64,000 nucleotides of DNA. It comes from Rhodospirillales bacterium. GTDB taxonomy: Bacteria > Pseudomonadota > Alphaproteobacteria > Micavibrionales > Micavibrionaceae. The stretch is taken from NCBI GenBank assembly GCA_020638395.1, contig JACKIP010000005.1, forward strand, positions 69,925-133,924, given 5' to 3'. Below the pieces are notes generated by a model that did not search any database, was not told where the DNA came from, and saw only the letters and a list, made by a program, of their open reading frames with translations. The stretch's first letter is position 1. Each line of letters begins with the position of its first letter. Below are positions 1-7,928 of this stretch, piece after piece. The position numbers and the translations under genes are program-made.

Positions 1-57
1 CAACATGGTCTGATAATCGTCCACAATCAGGACATTCATGTTTTTATCTACAGTCAT
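1..57 (-). CDS. CheY-like response regulator, 5' end only
   Basis: The first 19 codons of a gene that runs off the left edge of the window. They read MTVDKNMNVLIVDDYQTML. The hydrophobic strand followed by the paired acidic residues (VLIVDDY) is the start of a receiver domain, and its form is close to chemotaxis CheY proteins. A purine-rich stretch lies upstream of the ATG. The phosphoacceptor Asp and the rest of the protein are outside the window, so a longer receiver-plus-output protein cannot be excluded. It is probably related to chemotaxis, in line with the chemoreceptor near 49 kb. Confidence 0.7.
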   Translation of the reverse strand, partial: MTVDKNMNVLIVDDYQTML

Positions 58-197
58 CTGGATCGTTCTTTCAATTAGGTTAGAAGTAGAATACTTGAGA
101 TGTCAGTATTACTAAAAAGATTTAACACTTTCTAAAATCTCATACTTTTTTTTAAAAATCCAGATCCATCGCGACTCCGGGCACACACAATAGTGTA

Positions 198-923
198 TTA
201 CGGATAATCACAGCTATCATACACGACTTTTAAAAACGATTTTGCCCCGGCAGAAAGATTAAGTCGGTACTCGCGATTTTTGACAATGAGGGTCGTCATC
301 ATAGGCAACGTTCCGGATTTGGTTTCGACCTCGCCCCCGGCTTTCTTGAAGGTGATCTCGACGGGCTGCCCTTCATCGTACCAAGCCTCATCCTGACCGT
401 TTTTATTGCGAGCAGAAACCCCCGTTGCCGAGACTTCCAGAGTGCTCCCATCTACCATGACAGAGCTGTCCGGTCCTTTATAACCGGGAGTCACCACCAC
501 AAACCGTTTGCTTTCCGGGTCAGTGCAGTTACGGGGCGGGCGGGTTGTTTCAAGCAGGTTGACCAGACGATCCTGCGTCACGCCCTCTTCCAGACGCTTC
601 CTTAGCAGAGATAAAAGATCCCGCAACGGGCTGTCCGATGGCAGCAGTGCCTCTGTTTCCGATTGCAGAGCGGTGTAGCGCATATCTGTTTCCTGCACCT
701 TTGTCAAAGCGCTGGTCAGCTCATTGCGCAGGGTTTCGGTCTCTTCGGTCAGAACCGTAATCTGCGCGTCTTGCGCTGTGATTCGCGCCTGATAGGTCTG
801 TCCGCCAAACCAGAATCCCACCACCGCCGCAAAGCACAGCGTCACAACAATAAAAACAAACGCAAAAAACCGGTTGCGGGTGCGTTGGCGATAGCGTGAG
901 CCTGGATTATAGCGTTCGATCAT
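198..923 (-). CDS. Membrane-anchored coiled-coil protein of unknown function
   Basis: 241 residues. A basic N-terminus (residues 1-19, many Arg) precedes one membrane segment (about 20-42), so the rest should be periplasmic. Residues about 48-90 look like a coiled coil, rich in Glu, Thr and Leu. The C-terminal 120 residues form a beta-rich domain that I do not recognise, with two cysteines, one near residue 132 and one near the end. The ATG directly abuts the stop codon of the SLC13 permease gene upstream (TAA then ATG), so the two are surely co-transcribed and probably translationally coupled. A role as a partner of that permease is only inferred from this. Confidence 0.75.
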   Translation of the reverse strand: MIERYNPGSRYRQRTRNRFFAFVFIVVTLCFAAVVGFWFGGQTYQARITAQDAQITVLTEETETLRNELTSALTKVQETDMRYTALQSETEALLPSDSPLRDLLSLLRKRLEEGVTQDRLVNLLETTRPPRNCTDPESKRFVVVTPGYKGPDSSVMVDGSTLEVSATGVSARNKNGQDEAWYDEGQPVEITFKKAGGEVETKSGTLPMMTTLIVKNREYRLNLSAGAKSFLKVVYDSCDYP

Positions 924-2804
924 TTACAGTCCGTAATAGTATTTGGCAATCAGAATAAATGCCCCCCACAGCAACACCACCAAAGGCACACCGGCAATCA
1001 GAAAATCCCTGAATTTATAGTGGCCCGGCCCCATAACCAGCAGATTGGTCTGGTAACCGATTGGAGAAGCAAAGGAACAATTTGCCGCAAATACTACTGT
1101 AACCGCAAAAATCCCCGGGTCAAGATGGAGATTAACCGCCATATTCAGAGCAATCGGGGTAAACAGGATGGCGCAGGCATTATTGCTGAGAACATTGGTC
1201 GTAATCGCCACGATTAAAAAGAGCATGGCGATCTTGGACAGATTTCCACCCGGCAAGGGAAGATCCAGAAGCGTATTGGCGATAAATTGTGCGCCATCCG
1301 AGGCTTGCAATGCCGTACCAATCGCCAGCATAGACCCGACCAGCAGAAAGATTTTGCGGTCAATCGCCCGGGTCGCCTGCCGAATATTCAAACAATCGGT
1401 AGCAATCATCAGGACGGCACCGGTCACGGCGGCCACGGGAATCGACAGGACTCCGACGGCGGCCAAAGCAATGACCCCCAAAAAAATGCCCGCGGCAAGA
1501 GGCGCTTTTTTGGGGACTGGTAGTTCCTTCTTTGAGCCGGACAACACAATAACATCCGGATTCTGCCGCATCAGATTAATGGATGCCGGACTTCCCGCCA
1601 CCAGCAGAACATCCCCCGACTCCAGCCGGATGCGCCCCAATCGCCGCCGCACAACACGCGCTCTTCGCTGAATGCCCAGAACAATCGCCCCGAACTGACG
1701 ATGAAACCCAACCTGCTCCAGCGTCATATCGATCATCCGCGACCCCGGCGGGATCATGACTTCCGCCACCAAGTGAGTGTTCGCCGCTTCGGATTTTGCC
1801 TCATTATCCAAAGACGAATCCGCCAGTCTCTGATTAACCCGGCTGATGATCTCTGCATCATCTTCCGAGAGCAAAAATCCCGGATACTTGGACAACACCA
1901 CCGATAGCTGCTCGCGATTCGTTGCCACAATCATGATGTCATTGACCTCAATCTTATAGCCTTCAAAGGGCGGCAAAATCAGATGCCCGGACCGCTGAAT
2001 CAATTTGACGGTCATATTGGGAAGTTTGGCAAAGTGTCCCTTGACGCATTCTTCACCGATCAACGGACTGCCTTCCTGAATATCAATCTCCGCCACAAAC
2101 TCTTTTTCATCTCCCACCAGATCCCGCGCCATGGAACTACGGTCTTTCAGGATATAGGGAGCCATAAAAGCAACATACAAAAAGCCAACGCCCGCAAGAA
2201 TAGATCCCGGCACCAGAAACTCGAAAAATCCAAGCGGTTCATAGCCAAGTCCTGTCATAGAACTTGACACCAGAAGGTTGGTAGATGATCCGATCAGGGT
2301 CGTCATCCCGCCCAAAATCGCCACATAGCTCAACGGAATTAACACGCGGCTTTCTGAAACCCCCGACGTCACAGCCAAAGCCTGCAAAACCGGTATCGCC
2401 AGAATAACCAGCGGCGTATTATTCAGAAAGGCACTCATCACACAGATCATCATCAAAATACCAATGACCATAATCCAGGCCAGAATTTTGTTGGAGGTCA
2501 CAAAAAACTGGGATACCGGGCGCAGCGCATCTGTTTTGATAATCCCCTGCCCCATCACCAGCAGCGCCAATACCGCAATCAGAGACGGATTGGCAAAGCC
2601 GCTGAGAAGATTCGCCGCATCCAGCTGATTCTTTCCGGTCGCATCCGCAATCGGAAACATTTGTCCAAAAATTAGAAGAATTGTCAGGATCGCAATACTG
2701 GTCACCTCAAGGGAAACTTTTTCCCGCGCAAACATCACAATAGCAACCGCTGTCAAAAACAGGACGAAACACATGTGGTAAAAAGTATCCTCAAGAAAAA
2801 ACAT
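924..2804 (-). CDS. SLC13/DASS-type permease with RCK_C (TrkA_C) domains
   Basis: About 626 residues. It has the layout of the divalent anion:sodium symporter-like permeases: hydrophobic N-terminal half (about residues 10-215), a soluble insert carrying two TrkA C-terminal-like domains (about 225-310 and 340-425), then a second hydrophobic half. The motifs LNNTPLVILAIPVL and SNNACAILFTP are the twin membrane re-entrant signatures of the family. The substrate cannot be told from sequence (sulfate, dicarboxylates and others are known). An in-frame GTG lies 24 bases further upstream (2828). I prefer the ATG because a perfect TATAAT (2811-2816) ends six bases before it. The downstream gene abuts it. 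Confidence 0.85.
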   Translation of the reverse strand: MFFLEDTFYHMCFVLFLTAVAIVMFAREKVSLEVTSIAILTILLIFGQMFPIADATGKNQLDAANLLSGFANPSLIAVLALLVMGQGIIKTDALRPVSQFFVTSNKILAWIMVIGILMMICVMSAFLNNTPLVILAIPVLQALAVTSGVSESRVLIPLSYVAILGGMTTLIGSSTNLLVSSSMTGLGYEPLGFFEFLVPGSILAGVGFLYVAFMAPYILKDRSSMARDLVGDEKEFVAEIDIQEGSPLIGEECVKGHFAKLPNMTVKLIQRSGHLILPPFEGYKIEVNDIMIVATNREQLSVVLSKYPGFLLSEDDAEIISRVNQRLADSSLDNEAKSEAANTHLVAEVMIPPGSRMIDMTLEQVGFHRQFGAIVLGIQRRARVVRRRLGRIRLESGDVLLVAGSPASINLMRQNPDVIVLSGSKKELPVPKKAPLAAGIFLGVIALAAVGVLSIPVAAVTGAVLMIATDCLNIRQATRAIDRKIFLLVGSMLAIGTALQASDGAQFIANTLLDLPLPGGNLSKIAMLFLIVAITTNVLSNNACAILFTPIALNMAVNLHLDPGIFAVTVVFAANCSFASPIGYQTNLLVMGPGHYKFRDFLIAGVPLVVLLWGAFILIAKYYYGL

Positions 2805-2810
2805 CGCTTG

Positions 2811-2816
2811 ATTATA
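2811..2816 (-). promoter_or_regulatory. -10 box immediately before the SLC13 permease start
   Basis: On the minus strand the sequence reads TATAAT, then six bases, then ATG. This is a perfect -10 hexamer placed so that transcription would begin at or near the A of the start codon. No convincing -35 box is visible 16-18 bases further up, and no Shine-Dalgarno sequence is present. It is suggestive of a leaderless transcript, not proof. Confidence 0.4.
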
Positions 2817-2908
2817 ACGGGATGTCACACGTTAGGATAGAATGATTTCTTTTTTCTTTTGCGAGAAAAACTCCTAAAGCTGGCACAAGACTTGCTAATA
2901 TCACCGGT

Positions 2909-3742
2909 ATGTTTCCTGCGGCGACATTTCTTTCACAGAACAACAGTCTGGCGACACTCTCGCAACAGGCCGGGAAAGATATTACCTCGGCCATTCACAC
3001 CGCCAGCCGCCGGACCGGTGTTGATTTCGGCTATTTGCTGCAACAGGCAAATGTGGAAAGCAGTTTTAACCCGGATGCAAAAGCAAAAACCAGCAGTGCC
3101 AGTGGTCTTTACCAGTTTCTTGAGAGCACCTGGTTACGGATGGTCGATCAGTATGGGGAAAAATATGGAATTCCCGCCACGTTGTCCTCGCGGGAGAAGC
3201 TGGATCTACGGAATGATCCCGGTACCGCCGCGCATATGGCGGCAGAGTTTGCCGCAGATAACAAACAATATCTGGAGCAAAACTGGCAAGGCGCCGTGGG
3301 CGCGACAGAACTTTATCTGGCCCATTTCATGGGCGCCGGTGGTGCGGCAGCCTTCCTGAATGCCAAAGATGCCAATCCCCTGCAACCCGCCGCAGACTTA
3401 TTTGCAAAAGCAGCAAATGCCAATCGGGCCGTGTTCTTCGATCCTCTGACACAACGCTCCCGGACCCTGCAGGAAGTTTACGACCGTTTCGCCGCAAAGT
3501 TTGAGCAGATCGCCTCATCCTCGCCAGCCCCCGCAGAAGCAGCAAACTTTCGCGTAACACCGTTCCATCCACAACCACATTCGCAGCAGGGGTGGGACGC
3601 AGCATCTCTCTTTTCGGATATAAACCCCTCAGAAAGCGACATGTTCGCCCTGCTCGCACAAAGATCAGCAGGGAATGGGGCAAAATGGCTGTCAATGAGC
3701 AGCGTCGATTTTCTGAAATTACTGCACCCCGCCGAAGCTTAA
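2909..3742 (+). CDS. Transglycosylase SLT domain protein
   Basis: 277 residues with a soluble-lytic-transglycosylase (goose-lysozyme-like) fold at about residues 30-165. It has the catalytic Glu in QANVESSF, the SSASGLYQFLESTW motif and the later ELYLAHFMGAGGAAAFL segment. Such enzymes cleave the MurNAc-GlcNAc bond of peptidoglycan. No classical signal peptide is evident at this start, so export may depend on another route or another start. The last 100 residues are low in recognisable features. The gene converges on mreC and their ends overlap by four bases, so a cell-wall neighbourhood is plausible, but the two are on opposite strands. Confidence 0.85.
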   Translation: MFPAATFLSQNNSLATLSQQAGKDITSAIHTASRRTGVDFGYLLQQANVESSFNPDAKAKTSSASGLYQFLESTWLRMVDQYGEKYGIPATLSSREKLDLRNDPGTAAHMAAEFAADNKQYLEQNWQGAVGATELYLAHFMGAGGAAAFLNAKDANPLQPAADLFAKAANANRAVFFDPLTQRSRTLQEVYDRFAAKFEQIASSSPAPAEAANFRVTPFHPQPHSQQGWDAASLFSDINPSESDMFALLAQRSAGNGAKWLSMSSVDFLKLLHPAEA

Positions 3743-4596
3743 GGTCTGGACTCTAAATGCGGATTTTCCACATTGGTAATCACGCGCACAAATTGAATGT
3801 GAGCCACATCCGTATAGGGTGTCACCCGCACCTCGGTGCCCTTGACCGATGAGACAACCCCCACCGGCAACCCGGCGGGATACACGCCCCCAAGGCCAGA
3901 GGTTAGCAGACGATCCCCGATCTGAAAACGGGTATCCGCCGGCATATGCGTCAGAATCGGCTGAGTGTCGTTTGTTCCTGCGACGATTGCGTGTGTATTA
4001 CTGCCCTCCATCACCACCGGAATACGGGCGTTCAGGTCGGTTAACATTAACACGCGGGCGCTATGATGCCCCAGCTCAACAATACGTCCCAGTACTCCTT
4101 CTCCGCTGAGAACCGGGAATCCTTCTTTCAACCCATCATCACTGCCAGCAGAAATAATCGCACTTTTGGCGTAGGCACTCGACATATCGGACAGTAGCCG
4201 CGCTGTTTTAAATTCCAGCTCCGGCGCCAGCTTGATCCGCAAAAGAGATTGCAGCGCTTTGTTTTCAACCTGAAGCGCCAAAGCCTGCTGATACCATTCC
4301 CGTAACCGGGTATTTTCATCAACCAGCCGCTCATTCTCGGCTCGCAGCGCCGCAAGGCCCGTCGCATCCCCGATCATATCCGCCACCGCATCAAACGGGC
4401 TGCGCACCGCCATCAGGACCGGAGCCAGAGTATCTTGCGCGGCAACGCGTGCAGAAGATAACAGAGAAGGATTAACCGCCGAGAGAATCACAAGAACAGA
4501 GGAGACACACAGAAAGAACACAGCCCCGGGAATAAACGACATGTCGCCAACCAGCGCGGTACGGGCAACGCTCTTTATTTGTGTTCGTTTAATCAC
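3739..4596 (-). CDS. mreC: Rod shape-determining protein MreC
   Basis: 285 residues: short cytoplasmic N-terminus, one membrane helix (about 24-44), a coiled coil (about 70-115) and the beta-barrel periplasmic domain that ends in DVAHIQFVRVI. This is the usual MreC size and plan. MreC links cytoplasmic MreB filaments to the wall-synthesis enzymes of the elongasome. It lies 91 bases downstream of mreB on the same strand. Downstream, where mreD, mrdA (PBP2) and mrdB (RodA) commonly follow in Proteobacteria, there is instead a convergent SLT-domain gene. Confidence 0.95.
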   Translation of the reverse strand: MIKRTQIKSVARTALVGDMSFIPGAVFFLCVSSVLVILSAVNPSLLSSARVAAQDTLAPVLMAVRSPFDAVADMIGDATGLAALRAENERLVDENTRLREWYQQALALQVENKALQSLLRIKLAPELEFKTARLLSDMSSAYAKSAIISAGSDDGLKEGFPVLSGEGVLGRIVELGHHSARVLMLTDLNARIPVVMEGSNTHAIVAGTNDTQPILTHMPADTRFQIGDRLLTSGLGGVYPAGLPVGVVSSVKGTEVRVTPYTDVAHIQFVRVITNVENPHLESRP

Positions 4597-4687
4597 AACG
4601 GCTCCCTAAAGACTCTCTCTCATAGACTATACTACCACTATCTTAAAATATTGGAAAAATGAAGTGGTAATTCGAGTCGGAAAAAAA

Positions 4688-5728
4688 TTAATAATTTCCA
4701 ATCAGAACAGAGCGTAACGCCTTGCGTTCTTCGAGCGCGTGCCCGGTGCCAAGAGCCACACAGGACAAAGGATCATCAGCAATCATAACTGCCAGTCCGG
4801 TGGCATGGCGTAGAACATAATCGAGGTTTTTCAGCAAGGACCCACCCCCGGTCATCACAATTCCTTTATCCACAATATCGGCCGCCAGTTCCGGAGCAGT
4901 ATGCTCCAGCGCAATTTTGACCCCTTCGATAATTTGCCCAACGGGTTCTGCCAGACTTTCCGCAACCTGCCGTTCTGTGACAACGATTTCTTTGGGAACG
5001 CCGTTCATCAGATCCCGCCCCCGGATTTGCAGGGATTTGCCTTCACCATCTGCCGGCACGCAGGCAGAGCCAATCTCTTTTTTGATTCGCTCCGCAGTCC
5101 CTTCCCCGATCAGGAGGTTATGAACCCGCCGAATATAAGAAATAATGGCTTCATCCATTTTATCGCCGCCGACGCGGACAGAACGGGCATAGACAATCCC
5201 GCCCAGAGAAATAACCGCAACCTCAGTCGTTCCGCCGCCAATATCGACCACCATAGACCCGGTTGGTTCCGTAACAGGGAGCCCTGCCCCGATCGCCGCC
5301 GCCATAGGCTCTTCGATCAGATATACTTCCGAAGCGCCCGCACTTTCAGCCGATTCCTGAATCGCCCGGCGCTCAACCGCCGTGGAACCGGACGGAACAC
5401 AGATAATCATTTTTGGCGAGACAAAAGAGCGGCGGTTATGCACCTTGCGAATAAAGTGCTTAATCATGGCTTCCGTAACTTCAAAATCGGCAATCACGCC
5501 GTCCCGCAAGGGACGGATAGCAACGATATTCCCTGGCGTACGGCCCAGCATCTGCTTGGCTTCGTTTCCGACCGCCAGGATTTCACGCTTGCCATTATAC
5601 ATGGAGATTGCCACCACTGATGGCTCATTCAGAACGATCCCCTGATCCCTGACATAGACAAGTGTATTGGCCGTTCCCAGGTCAATCGCCATATCTGCAG
5701 AGAGGAATCCGAAAAGTTTTGAAAACAT
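4688..5728 (-). CDS. mreB: Rod shape-determining actin homologue MreB
   Basis: 346 residues, full length. The actin-fold nucleotide motifs are clear: phosphate-1 loop DLGTANTLVYV (residues about 17-27), phosphate-2 loop DIGGGTTEVAVISLGG, and adenosine motif MTGGGSLLKNLD. The start FSKLFGFLSADMAIDLGTANT is typical of alphaproteobacterial MreB. It forms membrane-associated filaments that organise lateral wall growth. First gene of an mreB-mreC pair. Upstream lies a 167-base A/T-rich region that also contains the rpmJ terminator. Confidence 0.97.
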   Translation of the reverse strand: MFSKLFGFLSADMAIDLGTANTLVYVRDQGIVLNEPSVVAISMYNGKREILAVGNEAKQMLGRTPGNIVAIRPLRDGVIADFEVTEAMIKHFIRKVHNRRSFVSPKMIICVPSGSTAVERRAIQESAESAGASEVYLIEEPMAAAIGAGLPVTEPTGSMVVDIGGGTTEVAVISLGGIVYARSVRVGGDKMDEAIISYIRRVHNLLIGEGTAERIKKEIGSACVPADGEGKSLQIRGRDLMNGVPKEIVVTERQVAESLAEPVGQIIEGVKIALEHTAPELAADIVDKGIVMTGGGSLLKNLDYVLRHATGLAVMIADDPLSCVALGTGHALEERKALRSVLIGNY

Positions 5729-5842
5729 GTTTTTGATCTTGAGTCGGGTTAGATGGAGTAATCTAGCTATTCATAGCAAATTTCTGCCTACTATGCACCC
5801 GCGATTTTTAAGATCGTGTTAAAATTTCGCTGTTTTCAAAAA

Positions 5843-5872
5843 TAAAAAAGTCCGCAGACAAAGACGGACTTT
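5843..5872 (-). terminator. Intrinsic terminator of rpmJ
   Basis: An 8-bp perfect stem, AAAGTCCG (5847-5854) with CGGACTTT (5865-5872), is followed on the minus strand by a run of six T, then A, then more T. It lies 24 bases after the rpmJ stop codon. This is a textbook Rho-independent terminator. Confidence 0.85.
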
Positions 5873-5895
5873 CAAAACACAAGATAAAACCGCGC

Positions 5896-6021
5896 TCAGC
5901 CCTGACGAGCCTTGTACCGCTTGTTAACTTTGTTAATCACGTAAACACGCCCTTTACGGCGAACAACGCGGCAGTTGCGGTCGCGGGTTTTGAGGGTTTT
6001 CAATGAGTTGGCAACTTTCAT
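5896..6021 (-). CDS. rpmJ: 50S ribosomal protein bL36
   Basis: 41 residues beginning MKVANSLKTLKTRDRNCRVV and ending NKVNKRYKARQG. This matches the bL36 family in its longer, alphaproteobacterial form. Only one cysteine remains (in RNCRVV), so it is the zinc-free C- type and lacks the four-ligand zinc ribbon. It sits in the large subunit near the peptidyl-transferase region. AAAGGA lies upstream of the ATG at good spacing. It is followed by its own terminator, so it forms a single-gene unit, as usual for rpmJ outside the ribosomal operons. Confidence 0.93.
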   Translation of the reverse strand: MKVANSLKTLKTRDRNCRVVRRKGRVYVINKVNKRYKARQG

Positions 6022-6070
6022 AATCTCTAATCCTTTATTTGGAACACGATATATAGAGGAAACCGTATCT

Positions 6071-6460
6071 CTATGTCAAGCTATATCCCATCACAATCAC
6101 GATAATATACGCAAGATGCGTAAAATTATGGGCTTCCTGATCCAATCCGAACGTCCACCAGAAAATCGTATCCTTTGGGGTCCATTTATTTTCGTAGGTC
6201 ATCAGGCCTTTTGCCCGGTCGATGATACTATGTACCAGAAAATCAACTCCTGCCAGAAACCAGTACCCAGGCGCCAGCAACAGAGTCACAATCAGCGTTC
6301 CCATCGCATGAATCCCCGTATGAGTGACCAGAGCCTTATACCCTTCCCTGCCGGGCTTTCCTTTCGTCAGAGCCATCCAGTCCGTTTGCAACAAAAAATC
6401 ACAGGCAAAATGTTTCAGACGAAAAGCTGTGTAGAGTATCAAGATATCAAACAATTCCAT
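6071..6460 (-). CDS. DUF3307 family membrane protein
   Basis: 129 residues with three or four membrane segments. The family hallmark is present near the N-terminus: HFACDFLLQTDWMA, where the His, Asp and Gln are conserved, and a second conserved His pair follows (VTHTGIHAMGT). The family's biochemical role is not established; phage and chromosomal members exist. It stands alone between rpmJ and the divergent CNBD-EAL gene. The conserved polar residues inside membrane helices hint at metal or ion binding, but that is speculation. Confidence 0.8.
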   Translation of the reverse strand: MELFDILILYTAFRLKHFACDFLLQTDWMALTKGKPGREGYKALVTHTGIHAMGTLIVTLLLAPGYWFLAGVDFLVHSIIDRAKGLMTYENKWTPKDTIFWWTFGLDQEAHNFTHLAYIIVIVMGYSLT

Positions 6461-6610
6461 TCTGCACGCATATCCGGTTTTAGCAGTTTTAGGCCCTTGG
6501 CAAAAAAAACAATTGAGTTAAGATTAAAGTAATAACTTCTCTGTACTTTTAATCAGGGTATAGTGGTTTCCCGAAAAAATAAACAACATAATCATAAAAA
6601 AAATTCTGTC

Positions 6611-7837
6611 ATGATTTCTGACGTTCTTACCAAAAGACCAAGGCACTACAACGCGGGTGACTATATTATGCACCAGGGAGATGTCGGGGAATATGCTTAC
6701 TTTATCGAAGAAGGACAGGTTGAGATCGTCCTCCAGAAACAGGATGGCAGCTCCCAAATAATCGGAACACGCGGCCCCGGCACAATTATCGGAGAAATGG
6801 CGATCATTGATAATGAACCGAGAACCGCAAGCGTCCGGGCGACCAACACCTGCAAGGTTCTTGAAATTTCACGCGAAGACTTTCACCGCCGCCTGAGCGG
6901 AAGCGATGCCGTATTGCAGACAATTATGCAGGTTATTCTGACCCGTTACCGCGACACTCTGGCTAGAATAGACACGATTAGTGAAAAAAGAGGATTTCCT
7001 TCCCCGGAAGAGATTGAACGCGAATACGTTCTGGAGCACAACGCGGTCGAATCAATCAAGATTGCAAATGAATTCAAGGAAGCGCTTGAAAATGGCGACC
7101 TGCGCCTGCACTACCAGCCCATTATAGATCTAAGCACCAATGATATTACAGGTTTTGAAGCTCTGATGCGCTGGGAGCACCCGGACCGGGGGTTTGTCTC
7201 TCCGGGCGTGTTTATCCCGATTGCCGAAGACACCGGATTGATCGTCAGTGCCAGCACATGGGCGCTAAATGAAGCCTGCCGGGCGTTAAAACGAATCGAA
7301 AACAGCACTGGATGGAAAGACTGTCTGGGAATGAGCGTCAACTTTTCCAGCACCGACTTCGCATCGGACGATTTTGTTGATAATGTTTACAACACCCTCA
7401 GCACAACAGATGTTGCCGCGCACCAGCTAACGCTGGAAATTACCGAACGCATTTTGATGCAGCAGCCGGAAAATGCCAATAAAACACTGGAAATGTGCCG
7501 GAAAGCCGGGATGAAAATTGCGATTGATGATTTTGGGACCGGGTACTCCTCCCTCAGCTATCTGCATTCCTTCCCGATTGATATCCTGAAGATTGACCGC
7601 AGCTTTGTGGTGGACATGATGAAAAAAGAAAGCAGTCTGGAGCTTGTGCGCTCGATCATTGGCCTGGGGCAAAACCTGAAAATGAGTATTGTCGCAGAAG
7701 GTGTCGAGAAAAAAGAAGAAGCCGACACGCTAAAATTCCTCGGTTGTGAACGGGCTCAAGGATATTATTTCGCAAAACCGCTTCCGGAGGAAGAGATCAT
7801 TGCCTTGCTGAAATCGTGGGATAATACAAAAACATAA
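6611..7837 (+). CDS. Cyclic-nucleotide-binding / EAL phosphodiesterase fusion
   Basis: About 408 residues. Residues 10-115 form a CRP-type cyclic-nucleotide-binding domain with the phosphate-binding-cassette-like GEMAIIDNEPRTASVRA. After a linker comes an EAL domain (about 150-390). Its catalytic set looks complete: EALMRW, the Asn in MSVNFSS, EITER, IDDFGTGYS, LKIDRSFV, VAEGVE and AQGYYFAKPL. The prediction is a soluble c-di-GMP phosphodiesterase gated by cAMP or cGMP. A GTG 48 bases upstream (6563) would add a very basic A/T-rich leader that looks untranslated. It lies 91 bases before the FecR/FG-GAP gene, on the same strand, which suggests a shared role. Confidence 0.88.
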   Translation: MISDVLTKRPRHYNAGDYIMHQGDVGEYAYFIEEGQVEIVLQKQDGSSQIIGTRGPGTIIGEMAIIDNEPRTASVRATNTCKVLEISREDFHRRLSGSDAVLQTIMQVILTRYRDTLARIDTISEKRGFPSPEEIEREYVLEHNAVESIKIANEFKEALENGDLRLHYQPIIDLSTNDITGFEALMRWEHPDRGFVSPGVFIPIAEDTGLIVSASTWALNEACRALKRIENSTGWKDCLGMSVNFSSTDFASDDFVDNVYNTLSTTDVAAHQLTLEITERILMQQPENANKTLEMCRKAGMKIAIDDFGTGYSSLSYLHSFPIDILKIDRSFVVDMMKKESSLELVRSIIGLGQNLKMSIVAEGVEKKEEADTLKFLGCERAQGYYFAKPLPEEEIIALLKSWDNTKT

Positions 7838-7928
7838 AATTTTAGATATTCCTTACGTCATCTTAACTAAATTTCACATAAAATTATATCTATTGGAATT
7901 AAAATAAGAATTCACAGGGGTATAAGGC

